This document shows, piece after piece, positions 17,917 through 28,203 of a stretch of 38,952 nucleotides of DNA. Below the pieces are notes generated by a model. That model had not been told where the DNA came from. It worked only from the letters and a program-made list of their open reading frames with translations, and searched no databases. The translations under genes and the position numbers were made by a program. Position 1 is the first letter of the stretch, and every line of letters starts with the position of its first letter. Source of the stretch: Chara braunii (taxonomy: Eukaryota > Streptophyta > Charophyceae > Charales > Characeae); assembly GCA_003427395.1 (NCBI GenBank), contig BFEA01000524.1, forward strand, positions 94,268 through 133,219, in the 5' to 3' direction.

Positions 17917-18368
17917 TGGATCTTCTGCTAGAACGTGGAATAATACACCGCCATATGTTTTGTCTTCTGTGCATGTGGTGAGTACAGGCCCTTATGCCAC
18001 TTGTTGAACTGGCAGGGCCAGTATCGATTACCCTATCAGTACCTGTTTTTTTTGCCGCTACCAACTGCTCTCCGCCCGCACCTCCTTGGCCCTTTTATTT
18101 CTCTGGATCCGAAAAAAAAAAAAAAAAAAAAAAACACCGCACTCCTGCGTAGTTATTAAAAAAAAAAAAGAGGTTGGATTCTGGAAACCGATCTATTGGT
18201 GGGGAATGACATGTGGTCCTCTGTCTTTGGCAAAATGAAGCCTAAAAGAACCAGTCCCTATTGCTGCGAATTCACTGGTCTCACTTTTTTGAAGTTTTCT
18301 TCTTTTTCCAAAAAAAAATGGAGCTGCAGTCTATCTGTGACCGGCCTGAGATGAAAAAAAAAATAGGT
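17917..18368. other. Short retroposon debris with poly(A) runs; no gene
   Basis: Poly(A) runs at about 18111-18134 and 18159-18170. After the second lies GAGGTTGGATTCTGGAAACC then GATCTATTGGTGGGG (18171-18206), matching 8315-8345. These look like remnants of successive small retroposon insertions. Confidence 0.6.
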
Positions 18369-18519
18369 CTTTTTTTTTTCTTTTTTTTCCTTTTTTTTTT
18401 TACAAAACGCCCCCGCCAGTATTAGTGGTGCTGATAAGAGCAGACACCACTAGCACCTACGGAGAGGCTCCATCTATTGGTGGGGAGCAGCACCTGCTGG
18501 AAAACGGGTCCAGCGTCCC
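18369..18519 (-). repeat. Poly(T) plus retroposon 3' tail with hairpin, copy c
   Basis: T-rich run then tail segment 18402-18519, closely matching copies a and b outside the hairpin. Hairpin arms TTAGTGGTG (18422-18430) and CACCACTAG (18445-18453) pair over 9 positions including one G-T. The loop contains GCTGATAAGAGCAGA, shared with copy a. It probably forms the 3' end of LINE4. Confidence 0.75.
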
Positions 18520-18958
18520 ATATACAAACCAAATTTGGAATGTAACAAACATAAATTGTGTAAGGTTCCTGCCAGCATTAATTACCCTGGGATCCCGGGG
18601 ATTGACTGAGCAGGCAATTGTAGAGAGGGGGAACCTCTTCGCCCTGAAACCAGCGCCAACTCCCTGCTGCTACACACTAGTTCCTCCCTCCCCCTACTAA
18701 TGAATGCTTTGAGCCATATCAGAAGACAATCAGAAACAATGTGGGAGGTTCCTGCCAGCATTGATTGCCCTGGGCACCAGGGGATTGACTGAGCAGGATA
18801 GAGGAAAGAGGGGGGAATCTCTTCACCCCGAGCCCGGCGCCAAATTCCTGCTGCTACATGCTAATTCCTCCCTCCCCTACCAGCCCCAGTCCCAACTGAA
18901 CCCCACCCCCTCCCCTCCTTTTTTAAGCAGGAAATCTGAAAAAAACAATATTCACATC
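18520..18958 (-). repeat. Tandem duplication in the LINE4 3' region
   Basis: Two imperfect units with a ~183 bp period, each starting AGGTTCCTGCCAGCATT (18563 and 18746). They continue through GATTGACTGAGCAGG to CCTGCTGCTACA and CTCCCTCCCC. Non-coding. Confidence 0.75.
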
Positions 18959-20434
18959 CTACTTACAGTTGACCAATTTAAGCACCTGCATACCAGTGAG
19001 TCTCGACCATTGAATTTTCAGGTGGCGGGAAGGGATCAGGGAAATCTGAGAGAGGCTGCAATGGGATGGAGGGGTCAATCCTGATCCAATCATGAAAGTG
19101 AAGGTGGTAGTCTCTTTCAAATTTTCCTTATTCCTTCCCTCCCCTCCCTCCCCTCCCTCCCCCCCTTTCCATTGTATATTCGCTATCCAACCCCGTTCTT
19201 CCCCTCCCAGCCAGTCCTTACAGAAAGATTGTATTTGCATTTTAATTTCTGCTCTTGAGTGCATAAAGGTTATTTTTTCCTTTATTTCTTCCCATTGCAC
19301 CGTAAGATCTACCTGGATCTGGTGTTTGATTGTCTCTATGACAGCGAACTTCTTCCATCTCCCTGGTGCATCTTTTCCACCAGTTTGCCCAAAGGACTGC
19401 TCTGTGTTCCACTACGAACATATTTCTCTCAAACTTGCTTGCTTGTTCCGACTGCCAGGTTTCACACAGGATTGATTGTCAGTTCCACGGCCAAGGGGTT
19501 GTTGCGCCTAACAGGCGCCACACTCGATCCCACCATCTCCATAACCAGATGGACCAAGTGCACTGTAGAAAGACGTGTTCAATTGTTTCTGCTCTCCACC
19601 TGGCTGGGTATGATGCAGCACATAGTTTGCACCAGAAGAGTGTCAGACCCTTCTGTTCTAGAGAAGTACGGTCAATCAGCCAGTCATTTGTAGGTAGACA
19701 ACAGTGTTCTATTTGCTATTGGAAGGACGCGATCTTGGCCGATGATGATTTGCTGAGTCAAAACCATTTGATGGGTCGTAGAGTGTTCCTTTCTATGTCT
19801 AAGTGCTTCATCCAACGCTCCCTCACCACATCTTTTAGGTTCACCCTTGGACGCAGTAAGTGGTAGACTCCCTTAACTGTCATTGAGTAGATCCATTGTT
19901 TTCCTATCTTACCTCTGCCTAGCTAGGTGGTCCAGATCCAAGAGGTCGGATCAAAGGCTGGATGTGCGATCGAGGTGTCAGGTCTGTACGCCCAGCACTG
20001 TTCTCCGTCCTTTAGCACCCTGATTCGAAAGATTTCCTCTTCTCTAAACCACCTTGATTCTTCCGGATTCGTCCTAGCCAGTCTGTTTTTATTCTTAATT
20101 TTAAAGAGGTTCACCAACACCTCTTCATCCGGGCGGCCAGCCACCACCACGTTTCCTACCCGGTCTGCACACCCCCTGATCCCTACCCAGTCACTTTCGT
20201 CCAGGGTTCGCCCTTTCCTCAGAATCCTTACCCAGTCTAAAGGTATCGAGAAAATAATTTTTTCAAGAGCTTCTCCGATATTATGACAATATCGCAGTCG
20301 CTCCCTCAACTGGGTTTCAGTGATCCACACTCTAGTGTCCAAGTCCCAGATATCCCCCACTCTAAGGATGCCTCGAGCCACCCACACCCTCCAGGGGGTC
20401 TCGGTGCAAAGAAATACCGAGCCGTGGGAGTCGG
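18959..20434 (-). pseudogene. LINE4 ORF2 3' fragment
   Basis: Degenerate C-terminal part of a LINE ORF2. An open segment at 19923-20387 reads WVARGILRVGDIWD, IPLDWVRILRKGRTL and ESDWVGI, matching the middle block of LINE1 (WVKKGIYKVGDLWD, PLQWLLALKKGPKL, SDDWVI). Further left, across several stops, a zf-RVT-like finger is readable at about 19530-19650 (CKLCAA ... TIEHVFLQC, then WLWRWWDRVW). The right limit is set by the poly(T) of LINE3 at about 20435. RT and endonuclease are absent. Confidence 0.75.
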
Positions 20435-20502
20435 TTTCTTTCTTTCTTTCTTTCTTTCTTTTCTTTTCTTTTTTGTTTTTTCAACTTTTTTTTTTTTTTT
20501 TG
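20435..20502 (-). repeat. TTTC microsatellite and poly(T) (poly(A) of LINE3)
   Basis: (TTTC)n then T runs ending at about 20502. It marks the 3' end of the minus-strand LINE3. The following bases (GGCTCCATGTCC, GGGGAGCATCAG) weakly resemble the tail segments a to c. Confidence 0.75.
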
Positions 20503-20796
20503 CTTAAAACAGGTCCTTATGGCCCTGGCTCCATGTCCATTCTGGGGAGCATCAGTCCGGTTCCTATTCCCCCGGCAAGTCATATGAACAAGATCACATC
20601 AATATACCCACACACGGTCCCTTCCGTCTGGCCGAAGGGACCCCGATCAACATTGATTGCTCCACAGATCTTGAGGATTGACTGTCAATTTGCCTGTCCC
20701 TGAAATTCCTCTCAGGCTCCTCTATCGGGGGCCTGTCAGGTATGCTAGTATTACAAGAAAAACAGGGAACTTAAACAGTGAGTTGGCACTGGAGAG

Positions 20797-21480
20797 TCAT
20801 ATATCCCTGTTGTCCTGTTGTCCAGCCTGTCGAGAAACTCTTGTTCTTTGGGAAGTCACTGAGTTATGCCACTCCTTCCATCTAATTTGCAGCGCATGAA
20901 TGCCGGCTATCTTCCCGTTGACTAACCACACCGTTTTGAACTTGGAGATTAGTTCTTGTTGCTTCTCCGGGTTCTGTTGAATCTGGAGTTTGACCTTTTT
21001 CCATTGACATCGAATATCCGTCTCCATAAAGAGTCTTGTTGCTGCCCAGACCTGCTCCGCCTGATTATTGGACTTGTCAATGGTTCTATTGCACCTTTCC
21101 TTCCAGATGACCTAGAGAGTCACTTTCCTGATTATTCCAAACCATGTGCGTTCAAGCTTATGGAATTGGGCTGGGATGTTAGTCCATAAGAGAAGTTAAA
21201 TCAGGTGTTCAGGTAGGGAGGAAGGAAATAGATGGTCCCAGAGTGTTGAGGCTCTCGCCCACATGTCAGTAGCAAACTTGCACGTTATCAGGCAGGGTGT
21301 GAGATTTTCTTGTTCGTTGTCCGAACACACCAGGCATCGTTCTGAGTTGTTCGGGTCGCTGTTCTTCCTTCAGATCTGTAGCCAAGCGTTCACTGGGAGG
21401 GCATTATAGGTAATTAGCCATTGGAGGCTTCCAATTTTGACTGGCCGGATAGACTTGTATTTTCGTCAGGGAAATTCGGG
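20797..21480 (-). pseudogene. LINE3 ORF2 C-terminus with zf-RVT finger
   Basis: Minus-strand frames read a finger CLVCSDNEQENLTPCLITC (about 21240-21340), where the usual histidine is proline, then MWARASTLWDHL, VIWKERCNRTI and a Lys/Gln-rich helix (WKKVKLQIQQNPEKQQELISKF). Block order is as in LINE1 and LINE2. Several stops interrupt it. Confidence 0.75.
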
Positions 21481-21658
21481 GATTGGCTCCATTCTCTGTC
21501 CTAACAATTTGGGCCATCGCTCCTTGATTACAGGTTTCAGATCCTTCGTTTTCAGTAACATTCTGTAACCCATTTTGACTGTGTTTTGTGTTATCTGAAT
21601 GATAGTCTTACAAAATATGTTGCTTTCTGAGAGTCAGGCCGATTCTTCTGGGTCGAAT

Positions 21659-22881
21659 TCAAGATCCTGGATCGTTGTGTTCATTTGGAATATTGATTTC
21701 GGCCAGATTCCCAATACTCTTATCTTGCGAAGCGTGTAAGTGGTCAATATTGTGGATGGAGAGCGAGTTGGGATTGAACCGGTTTATGGGAAACAACATG
21801 AATACTTCTAAGAGGTCTGAGCCAGGGCATCCGTGGTGAAACTGGTATGCTTTCTCGGGCGCAGAATCCTGGATCAGCATCCCCCATTCTCCTGATTTCC
21901 ATGAAAATCTTTCTTTTAGCAGTTCTTTCCACCCATCAGGGATGTTGTTCACGACCGTTGTCAGATTTTCGTGCCGATAATGGCAACCTTTTAGTAGATG
22001 TCTCAGTTGTTCTTTATCAATCTAGTCCTTCTTTGCTTTGTCCCAGATGTGCCCTACCCTCCATACTCCATGTCTGACCCACGACAGCCAACATTGGGCC
22101 CTTGCTAGCGACAAAGGGAGATCCGCTGCATCCCTCACATATTGATTCCCGAAGAAGGGATGACGAAGTACTTCTTTGGATTTGGGCTCCTTTACTTTGT
22201 TCGGCTGAATTCCTCTCCAAATTACAATAAGGGTTGTCCAGTACGTTGTTGACAGTTGGGCTTCGTTCTGTTGTGGGTTAGGTCGTCGTCTTCTCCTACC
22301 GGTCTTCAGGGTCCAGTCCTTATTCATTACCCAGAACAAGCCTGGCATATTGGCAGGAGTTCGAACTGGAGCTAAGGCTCTGATGCTCTCCAGGGCTAGT
22401 TTGTGCCATGCCAGTCTTGGTTGGGTTAGTAATTTGACTATCCATTTATCTGTAGGGCTTTTGTTTCTTGTTTGGGGTCGATTATCCTCAACCCACCTTT
22501 GGAGGTCTTCCGGGTTATGTAGTGCCAAGCTATTTTTGAGATATATCTCATTTTGTTGGGATCACCTGCCCACAGATAGGCTCTTGCTTTGCTATTTAGT
22601 TCCTTGATATTCTGGTTCGGTATGGTCCAGATGGAGGTTATGTACCACATCATAGAGACGATAGAAGTATTGAGTGTCAAGGCTCTCCCAAGCAATGAGG
22701 TATACGTGTCTCCCCAATGCCCCATTCTGTCGATTTGTTTGGCTAACAAGTTTTGTGTCATTTGTGGGGTTGGGCCATCTTTGGTAACCATGATTTCCAG
22801 GTATCTTGTAGGTTCCTCTTTTTTTATTTTTATTTTTTTCTTGGGTTGTTCCCATGTCATGTCTGCTTCATGGCCCTGCAT
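21659..22881 (-). pseudogene. LINE3 ORF2 middle segment
   Basis: From the end of RT: QIDRMGHWGDTYTSLLGRALTLNT, KARAYLWAGDPNKMRYISKIAW, TSKGGLRIIDPKQE (equivalent to SKGGLGIIDPEEE of LINE1), then HPFFGNQYVRDAADLPLSL, WLSWVRHGVWRVGHIWD and further degenerate sequence. The frame changes at about 22440-22530 and after 22022. It links RT and the zinc finger. Confidence 0.8.
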
Positions 22882-24132
22882 ATGGGATCTCTCCTCTTCT
22901 GAGAGCCATCATCCGACTGTCTTTTTCCAGTTGATCTTCATTTCTGATGCTAACCTGAATGCTTCCATTGCCCTCACTAAAGCTTTCACTGATGAATCTG
23001 ATGCCCTGATTAGGACGGTAAGGTCATCTGCAAACATTATAACTGTCGGAAACTAGATATGGTGAGGGGTGCCCGCATTCAAATCTGGAAGTCATTGGAT
23101 TGATGGATCTTTGCGCAAGAAGGACGCTATTGCTTCCATAACGAACAGGAATATCGGGGGAGCCAAGGGGTCTCCTTGCCGCACTGAACGGGAGATTGGG
23201 TATCGTTAAGAGAGTAGGCCATTTATTTGTACACAACTTGAGGCATCGTTGTAAAGGATCCTTAGTAGATTCCTTACCCATTTCCTAAAATTAGGACCAA
23301 ATCTCATTATTTTCATGCTCTCGTTGAGGAATGCCCAATTGACTTAGTCATTTGCCTTCTCAAAGTCTAAGAACATGATTGTTGTGTTAAGCCTTTTCTC
23401 CCATACTTTCCTTGCCACTTCGTTTAGAGTGAGGACATTGTCCAGGATGTACCTACCTGGGATGAGCCGGCTTGGTCTATACGGAAGCATTTGTCCGTGA
23501 GATCCAGAATTCTGAAGGCGAGTGCTTTTGCTAGGATTTTGTAGGGAAGGGGTGAGGAGGAAGATTGGTCCGTAGTTTCAGATATCTTCCCGGTCCCCTT
23601 TTTTGTAGAGAAGGGTCACCACTCTGCTACTTAATAATTCTCCCAAACCTCCATTTTCCTAATTGTCCTCGTGAAAGGAAAGGAGGTCCTTTCCCATTAC
23701 TGGCCAGAATTGATTCCAAAACTTTTTGGTAAGACCGTCTAAGCCCGGGGATTTATCGTTGTTCATACTTTGGACTGCGACCCTTAATTCTTCTAGAGTG
23801 ATTGGTTTGTCGAACGTTGTCGCTTGTTCTATTGTGATTGTTTGGTCTAGATATTGGAGCATTTTGGACCCTGTTTCTCTTGTTGCTGCGGAGGGTGGAG
23901 TGTGGGTTTTTGTCTGATGCAACTCCTGGTAAAATCCTTTGGTTATTTGTAGCATTCCTTCGATGTCCGACCTTGTAAGTTGTTGACTTGTTAGCTCTTT
24001 TAAGCCTTTTATCGAGTTGGCCCTGTTGTTTGATTTTATCTTGGCAAAGAACAGTTTTCTCATTGTTCGTTTAGCTCCTGGTCCATCATCCTTGCTCTCA
24101 CCTGTAGGCCTTTCAATTCCCACAATTTCCAC
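22882..24132 (-). pseudogene. LINE3 reverse transcriptase domain
   Basis: RVT_1-type RT broken into several frames. From right to left: KRTMRKLFFAKIKSNNR, LEELRVAVQSMNNDKSPGLDGLTKKFW (about 23720-23790), LYKKGD and an NYGPI-like block (about 23590), FLDFEKAN (about 23360), VRQGDPLAPPIF (about 23170) and the catalytic FADDLTVLI (about 23015-23040). Motif order and the FADD core identify a non-LTR retrotransposon polymerase. Stops between 23200 and 23660 destroy the frame. Confidence 0.88.
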
Positions 24133-25290
24133 AGTGCCAGCTCCTCCCTAGTCTGCTCGAAGATGTTTGCATATAAGGATGATGAGGGGTTGCTGGGGAG
24201 GTTAACCTCTACGATCTTGAGCGTCATTTCCAACGCTTGTTTTCTTTGTTTACGATCATGGGCTAGCTTGCGGGATAATCTAGATACTGATTGGGATAGT
24301 GAGAGGTAGCTCTCCTGAAACCACTTCCATCTATCCTGTCCTTCTAGTAGTGTGGCTCTGGAGTTGAGCCGACATTCGTGTATCTTATCCTTGAATTCCT
24401 TGCTCAGGAGTAGGGAGTTGTTTACCTTGTGAAAATTGACCCCTCTTGTGATGTATTGGTCAAAGCACATAATTAGTTCAATGGGCTTGTGATCCAGTCC
24501 CGCGTATGGGGCTAGTGGCAAAATGTCCGTTTTTTTTATTGCTTTCATCATTGACTCAGATGCTAGGAAATAATCAATCCTTAAGAAGGTTGTATGGTGG
24601 GCCTGGTTTTTCTTTACCAGGGAAAAAGCCTTTACTCCTGGATGGAGCGTACGGAAGGGATCAACCAGACTGTGGTCCATCATCAATTGGATGATTGGGG
24701 CTGCTTCCTAGGAAGAATGTTGTGAGGCAGCTCTAGAAATTATGTCGTTGCCCGGATCAAGAGTCGCGTTCCAGTCTCCCGCTAAGATACACGCGGAGAG
24801 AGGTGTGACTAGCTGCCCCACTGTCAAGAAGAAGGTCGACCTGACTGTCATGTTATTGGGCACATAGATATTGATGATTCTGAAGTCCTCATCTTTCCAT
24901 TTTAAGTCCATCCAGCACCATCTGCCAGTTTCATGGTCCGCTTCGTCCTAACGCTAGTCCTGAAGTGTATATGCGAGAGGATTTCGGTATCAGAATGGCT
25001 ATGCCTTAGGTACCGGAGCTACTGTCCGCAGCCCATATTTCATCTTTGTCCCCAACCATTTTCCTTGTGAAGAAGTCTCTTAACTTTAGGTGTTCCTCAG
25101 AGTTGGTCAGATGTGTCTCTTGCAAAAGGATGATGTCAGCTGGCTTGTTTGAGAAGTCTTTTAATCCCTTGATTATGTCATTTAATTTGGCTTCTTTGTT
25201 AATAATATTTCCCAGCCCATTGATGTTCCAGGTTCGAATAGTCTATTCCTTGAGCTCTCCAGTGTGTCTTCACCCCATGACTCGACCTGT
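24060..25290 (-). pseudogene. LINE3 AP-type endonuclease domain
   Basis: Exonuclease-endonuclease-phosphatase fold domain of L1-type ORF2, which nicks target DNA. Visible motifs: TWNINGLGN (about 25225), DIILLQETHL (about 25125), FRIINIYVPNN, LAGDWNATLDPGND (about 24780), RIDYFLAS (about 24590) and LDHKPI (about 24490). A helical region with WKWFQESYLSLSQS then leads to RT. Stops occur at about 25020, 24930 and 24708. All expected catalytic residue positions (N, E, D-x-N, D-H) are still recognisable. Confidence 0.87.
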
Positions 25291-25323
25291 ATGGTAGGCC
25301 TCAACTTGCTAAGGACCATAGCT

Positions 25324-25983
25324 CTAAGAGACCCCCGATCCTCCCGTATCCATAGTGTCAGCCGAGTCACCAGTATTATCCGGCTGAGTCGTGGTCAAAG
25401 GGTTGTCCAACCTATATTCTCCTATGCTGTCATTGGTCCCTTTTCCTGTGGGTGTGTCCGAGTGTGATTCATCATTCTCTGTATTCCATTCCTCTTGATC
25501 CTCCTCCATTTCTTCTTCAAAGTACACATCTCTAAAGAAGTTGTGCATATCAACAGCCCAGGCCCTGGATTCTAAGTCCCTGTCCCCCTCAAATGTGCCG
25601 CTGCTGATAAGTTTTGCTAGGGATGCTGCTTGCAGCTCCGCAGGGATGGCCACCACCGTACTCCAAGGTCGCCATCTCATCCCTCCTTTCAGTTTCGTGC
25701 CTTCAGGCATCTTTGCAATGAGGGGAGTGAAAGATCTTGGGGATCTGGGGTCCGGCTGGTCCTTGTGAGGGTCATTTGACCCTGGTTGATCATCAGTTAA
25801 CTGCTGGTCCTTGCTGTGGTGCTGGCTGTAGTTCCTCCTCCTGCTGAACCATCTGAGATTTTATCTCAAATACCCCTAGGGGGTAAACCGCTGCTATCTT
25901 GTCTTGTAGAATGGAGGCGACATTTTGGCCTTCTTCAATCCTGGGGATCGCAAAGGCCACATCTGTGGCAACCTGCCATTCCC
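25324..25983 (-). pseudogene. LINE3 upstream coding remnant, possibly ORF1
   Basis: Open segments upstream of the endonuclease: 25324-25710 (KLKGGMRWRPWSTVVAIPAE, ESRAWAVDMHNFFRDVYFEEE, then an acidic Ser/Thr-rich end), and further right WQVATDVAFAIPRIEEGQ, VASILQDKIAAVYPLGVFEIK and a Gln-rich end in another frame. I do not recognise a domain. Position upstream of ORF2 suggests ORF1 or an ORF1-ORF2 linker. Confidence 0.5.
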
Positions 25984-26034
25984 TTCTTCGATCCAAGGGA
26001 TCGCAAAGACCACATCTGTGGCAACCTGCCATTC

Positions 26035-26035
<1 letters not shown>
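25931..26035. repeat. 53 bp tandem duplication
   Basis: Two near-identical units (25931-25983, 25984-26035) of TTCTTC(A/G)ATCC...GGGATCGCAAAG(G/A)CCACATCTGTGGCAACCTGCCATTCC. Each contains a small hairpin CCACA-TC-TGTGG. It sits where LINE3 coding sequence meets a microsatellite. Confidence 0.85.
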
Positions 26036-26068
<33 letters not shown>

Positions 26069-26228
26069 CTCTCTCTCTCTTTTTTCTTTTTTTTCTTTTT
26101 TTTTTTCCTTTTTTTTCTTTTTTTTCGTTTTTTTCGTTTTTTTCGTTTTTTTCGTTTTTTTCGTTTTTTTCGTTTTTTTCGTTTTTTTCGTTTTTTCCGT
26201 TTTTTTCGTTTTTTTTGTTTTTTTTTCA
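26036..26228. repeat. Compound pyrimidine microsatellite
   Basis: (TTTC)n, (TC)n, T-rich, then an array of about nine CGTTTTTTT units (mostly 9 bp period, about 26123-26222), ending in poly(T). Confidence 0.9.
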
Positions 26229-26444
26229 AAAACAGTTGCAGTTTTATTATATAAAAATCCATGAGGCCAGGAATTCCTCGACATCTCAACCCAGACAGAG
26301 TTGGGGCCATCACCCAGATTTGGCTCGAGCTGGAAACCAGGTCCAGTGTCCGCTTATCTGCAACTTCAACAAAAAGGAATCTGGACTAAGAAATGGAAAA
26401 CAGAATAAAGGAACAACTCAGGTACTGAAACCCCAGAGGTAAAA
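26229..26444 (-). other. Diverged retroposon 3' tail and flank of element B
   Basis: After poly(T), AAAAACAGTTGCAG... and GCTGGAAACCAGGTCCAGTGTCC (about 26329-26351), resembling GCTGGAAAACGGGTCCAGCGTCC of the tails at 8739, 14030 and 18402. It is likely the 3' end of another minus-strand retroposon, into which element B later inserted. No gene seen. Confidence 0.55.
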
Positions 26445-27845
26445 TGTTGCATATTGGTGAAACACAGTCATAAGTATGGCACAGATACCGACCAGATAAT
26501 GCAGAGTAAATACAAATACAGATACAGCGGAAGACTTGAGATACATGGAATGACTCGGACCTGACTCAGACTGCAACTAAACACTCACCAACATACATCG
26601 GGGTGTGAAGCCCTGGCCTTGGACATAGAAGAAAAGGCCGAGGCAATTCTCATGCACGGATGAATGGAGGGAANNNNNNNNNNNNNNNNNNNNNNNNNNN
26701 NNNNNNNNAACACTCACCAACATACATCGGGGTGTGAAGCCCTGGCCTTGGACATAGAAGAAAAGGCCGGGGCAATTCTCATACACGGATGAATGGAGGG
26801 AGGGGAGATGAAGGGAGGAGGAGAGGGAAGATGACGTCAACTCATTGTTTCCAAAGATAGGCAATTCTCATACACGGATGAATGGAGGGATGGGAGACGA
26901 AGGGAGGAGGAGAGGGAAGATGACGTCAACTCATTGTTTCCAAAGATAGTATCTTGAAATGTCAGAAGTAGCGAAAATCCGAAATGTCACGAACACAGAG
27001 TCTCACAGTGTCTCAGATATCGATCTTCACAATGTCAAGGTACATCTTCGGAGGAAGATGAAATCAGATCCCAAGAGTAGTCCTCAACCTGCAGTCTCAA
27101 TGTCGCTGTCTCCAATATCATCAGAACTTGTGACCATCCTTCATACTCGTAGTAGTCTTGTAGGAGAACCCAAGAGTAGACTTAGACTTCGAAGGTAGGA
27201 GGAGAGAGAGGGAGAGAGAGGGGGAGAGAGCGGTGGAGGAAGAAGAGGGAGAGAAGGCAAGGCCTTTCTCCCTGGTACCTGCTACGATAGCTATGGTGCT
27301 GCGAGGGCTGGCTCTGGGCCGCGGGCTGGGCCGGGGCTGGCGCTGCTCCCACTGTTGCACTGGTTCCTCTTTGCCACTGAGCTCCTTCTCTCCTCGCTGC
27401 TCGTGCTAATGCTGAAGTGCTGCGCTAATCCTGCTAACGCTGAAACGCTGCGCTAATCCTGAAGACTAACCTCCTGTCCACTAATCTACCGACTGAGGCT
27501 GATACCCAGCTGATATAGTGCTGGGTCGGCCTCAGTCCTACTGAGTGCCTTCGGGTCTGGATCGTTGATCAGGCCCAACTGTTCAAATCTGATTTGAATC
27601 TGAAAAGTGGCACCCAAAACTGTGCCGCCGGCTGGGCCTACCGATGGACCGGTACCTGGTCTAAACAACTAGCCGTATGGGTCTGGTGGGGTCTAAACGA
27701 GGCCTACCGGACCCTAAACTGAACCGACGGTTCCTAGGCCTACCTGGACCTAGCTGGGACCGTCGTGACCCGGTACCTAGGCCTAAACCGTGCCTACTAC
27801 CGAACCGGGCCCTAACTGGGGCCCGTGTGGTATCAGTATGCCACA
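26445..27845 (-). repeat. 3' LTR of element B
   Basis: Starts TGTTGCATATTGG and ends TATGCCACA (plus strand), the same termini as A's LTR, with shared internal text (CAGCGGAAGACTT...AGATAC). Length 1401 bp including a 35 N gap. A block around AACACTCACCAACATACATC occurs on both sides of the gap, and a ~90 bp unit ending in GATGACGTCAACTCATTGTT is repeated (about 26770-26948). These may be real or assembly-made. The right boundary could be 27845 or 27847. Confidence 0.85.
27492..27845. repeat. Inverted repeats at the outer end of element B LTR
   Basis: A long hairpin at 27492-27536 (ACTGAGGC...ACCCAGC pairs with GCTGGGT...GCCTCAGT). A palindrome TTCAAATC-T-GATTTGAA lies at about 27574-27590. 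CGGGCCC (27806-27812) pairs with GGGCCCG (27819-27825). At the tip TGTGG (27826-27830) pairs with CCACA (27841-27845) over a 10 nt loop. The last two match the position and form of those in element A. Confidence 0.8.
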
Positions 27846-27858
27846 CACTCCCCCTCTT
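27846..27858 (-). other. Polypurine tract of element B
   Basis: Element-strand AAGAGGGGGAGTG directly before TGTGGCATAC. It lies at the same place as the PPT of element A. Confidence 0.85.
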
Positions 27859-28203
27859 GAAGACCGAGCTAACTGGGCAAAGCTGTCTGTCCGATGTCCG
27901 TACGGAGCGGGCGGGTTGGGCAGCTTCCTTAGCAAGTCGCTTTTTTCGTAATGCGCGAAGATAAGGGGTGCTGTCGCCTTCAGGTCAGCTCGTGAAATCC
28001 AGCTTGTGTCGCCGGGATCGCATTGCTTGAATGTAACTTTGTACTGCATTGGCTTGTTGCCGTGCTTGCGATGAGTGAGGGCGTGGTCGACCTCTTGGTG
28101 ACCATCCATTGATGGAGGGTCATGCGACCGTCTGCCCGGGGAATCTGCTGTTGAGGCTGGAGTATAGACCGCCAGCTTTGAAGCATGAAATATTGGGTGG
28201 ACC
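27859..28203 (-). pseudogene. pol: Element B integrase C-terminus with chromodomain
   Basis: Reads HPIFHASKLAVYTPA, DPPSMDGHQEVDHALTHRKHG and the chromodomain-like YKVTFKQCDPGDTSWISRADLKATAPLIFAHYE. These align with element A residue by residue (YKVTFKPCDRDDTRWISGANL). It is cut off from the rest of integrase by the insertion at 28204-28688. The frame differs from A's near the end, so it no longer closes at the same stop. Confidence 0.88.

Larger units (their letters stand above)
20503..26035 (-). mobile_element. LINE3: near-complete L1-type LINE
   Basis: About 5.5 kb. From right to left on the minus strand it holds an ORF1-like or linker segment, an AP endonuclease, RT, the middle block and a zf-RVT finger, ending in poly(A). 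All parts have stops and frame changes, so it is inactive. It is older or from another subfamily than LINE1/LINE2: the blocks are alignable by motif but differ at most residues. Confidence 0.88.

Noticed and set aside
25225-25240. GGTTCGAATAG resembling a tRNA B box
   Set aside because: It is the reverse of the conserved endonuclease WNINGLG coding segment of LINE3; no A box nearby.
27661-27964. Plus-strand 95-codon frame crossing the element B LTR end
   Set aside because: It crosses the LTR, PPT and chromodomain antisense, so it cannot be a real gene.
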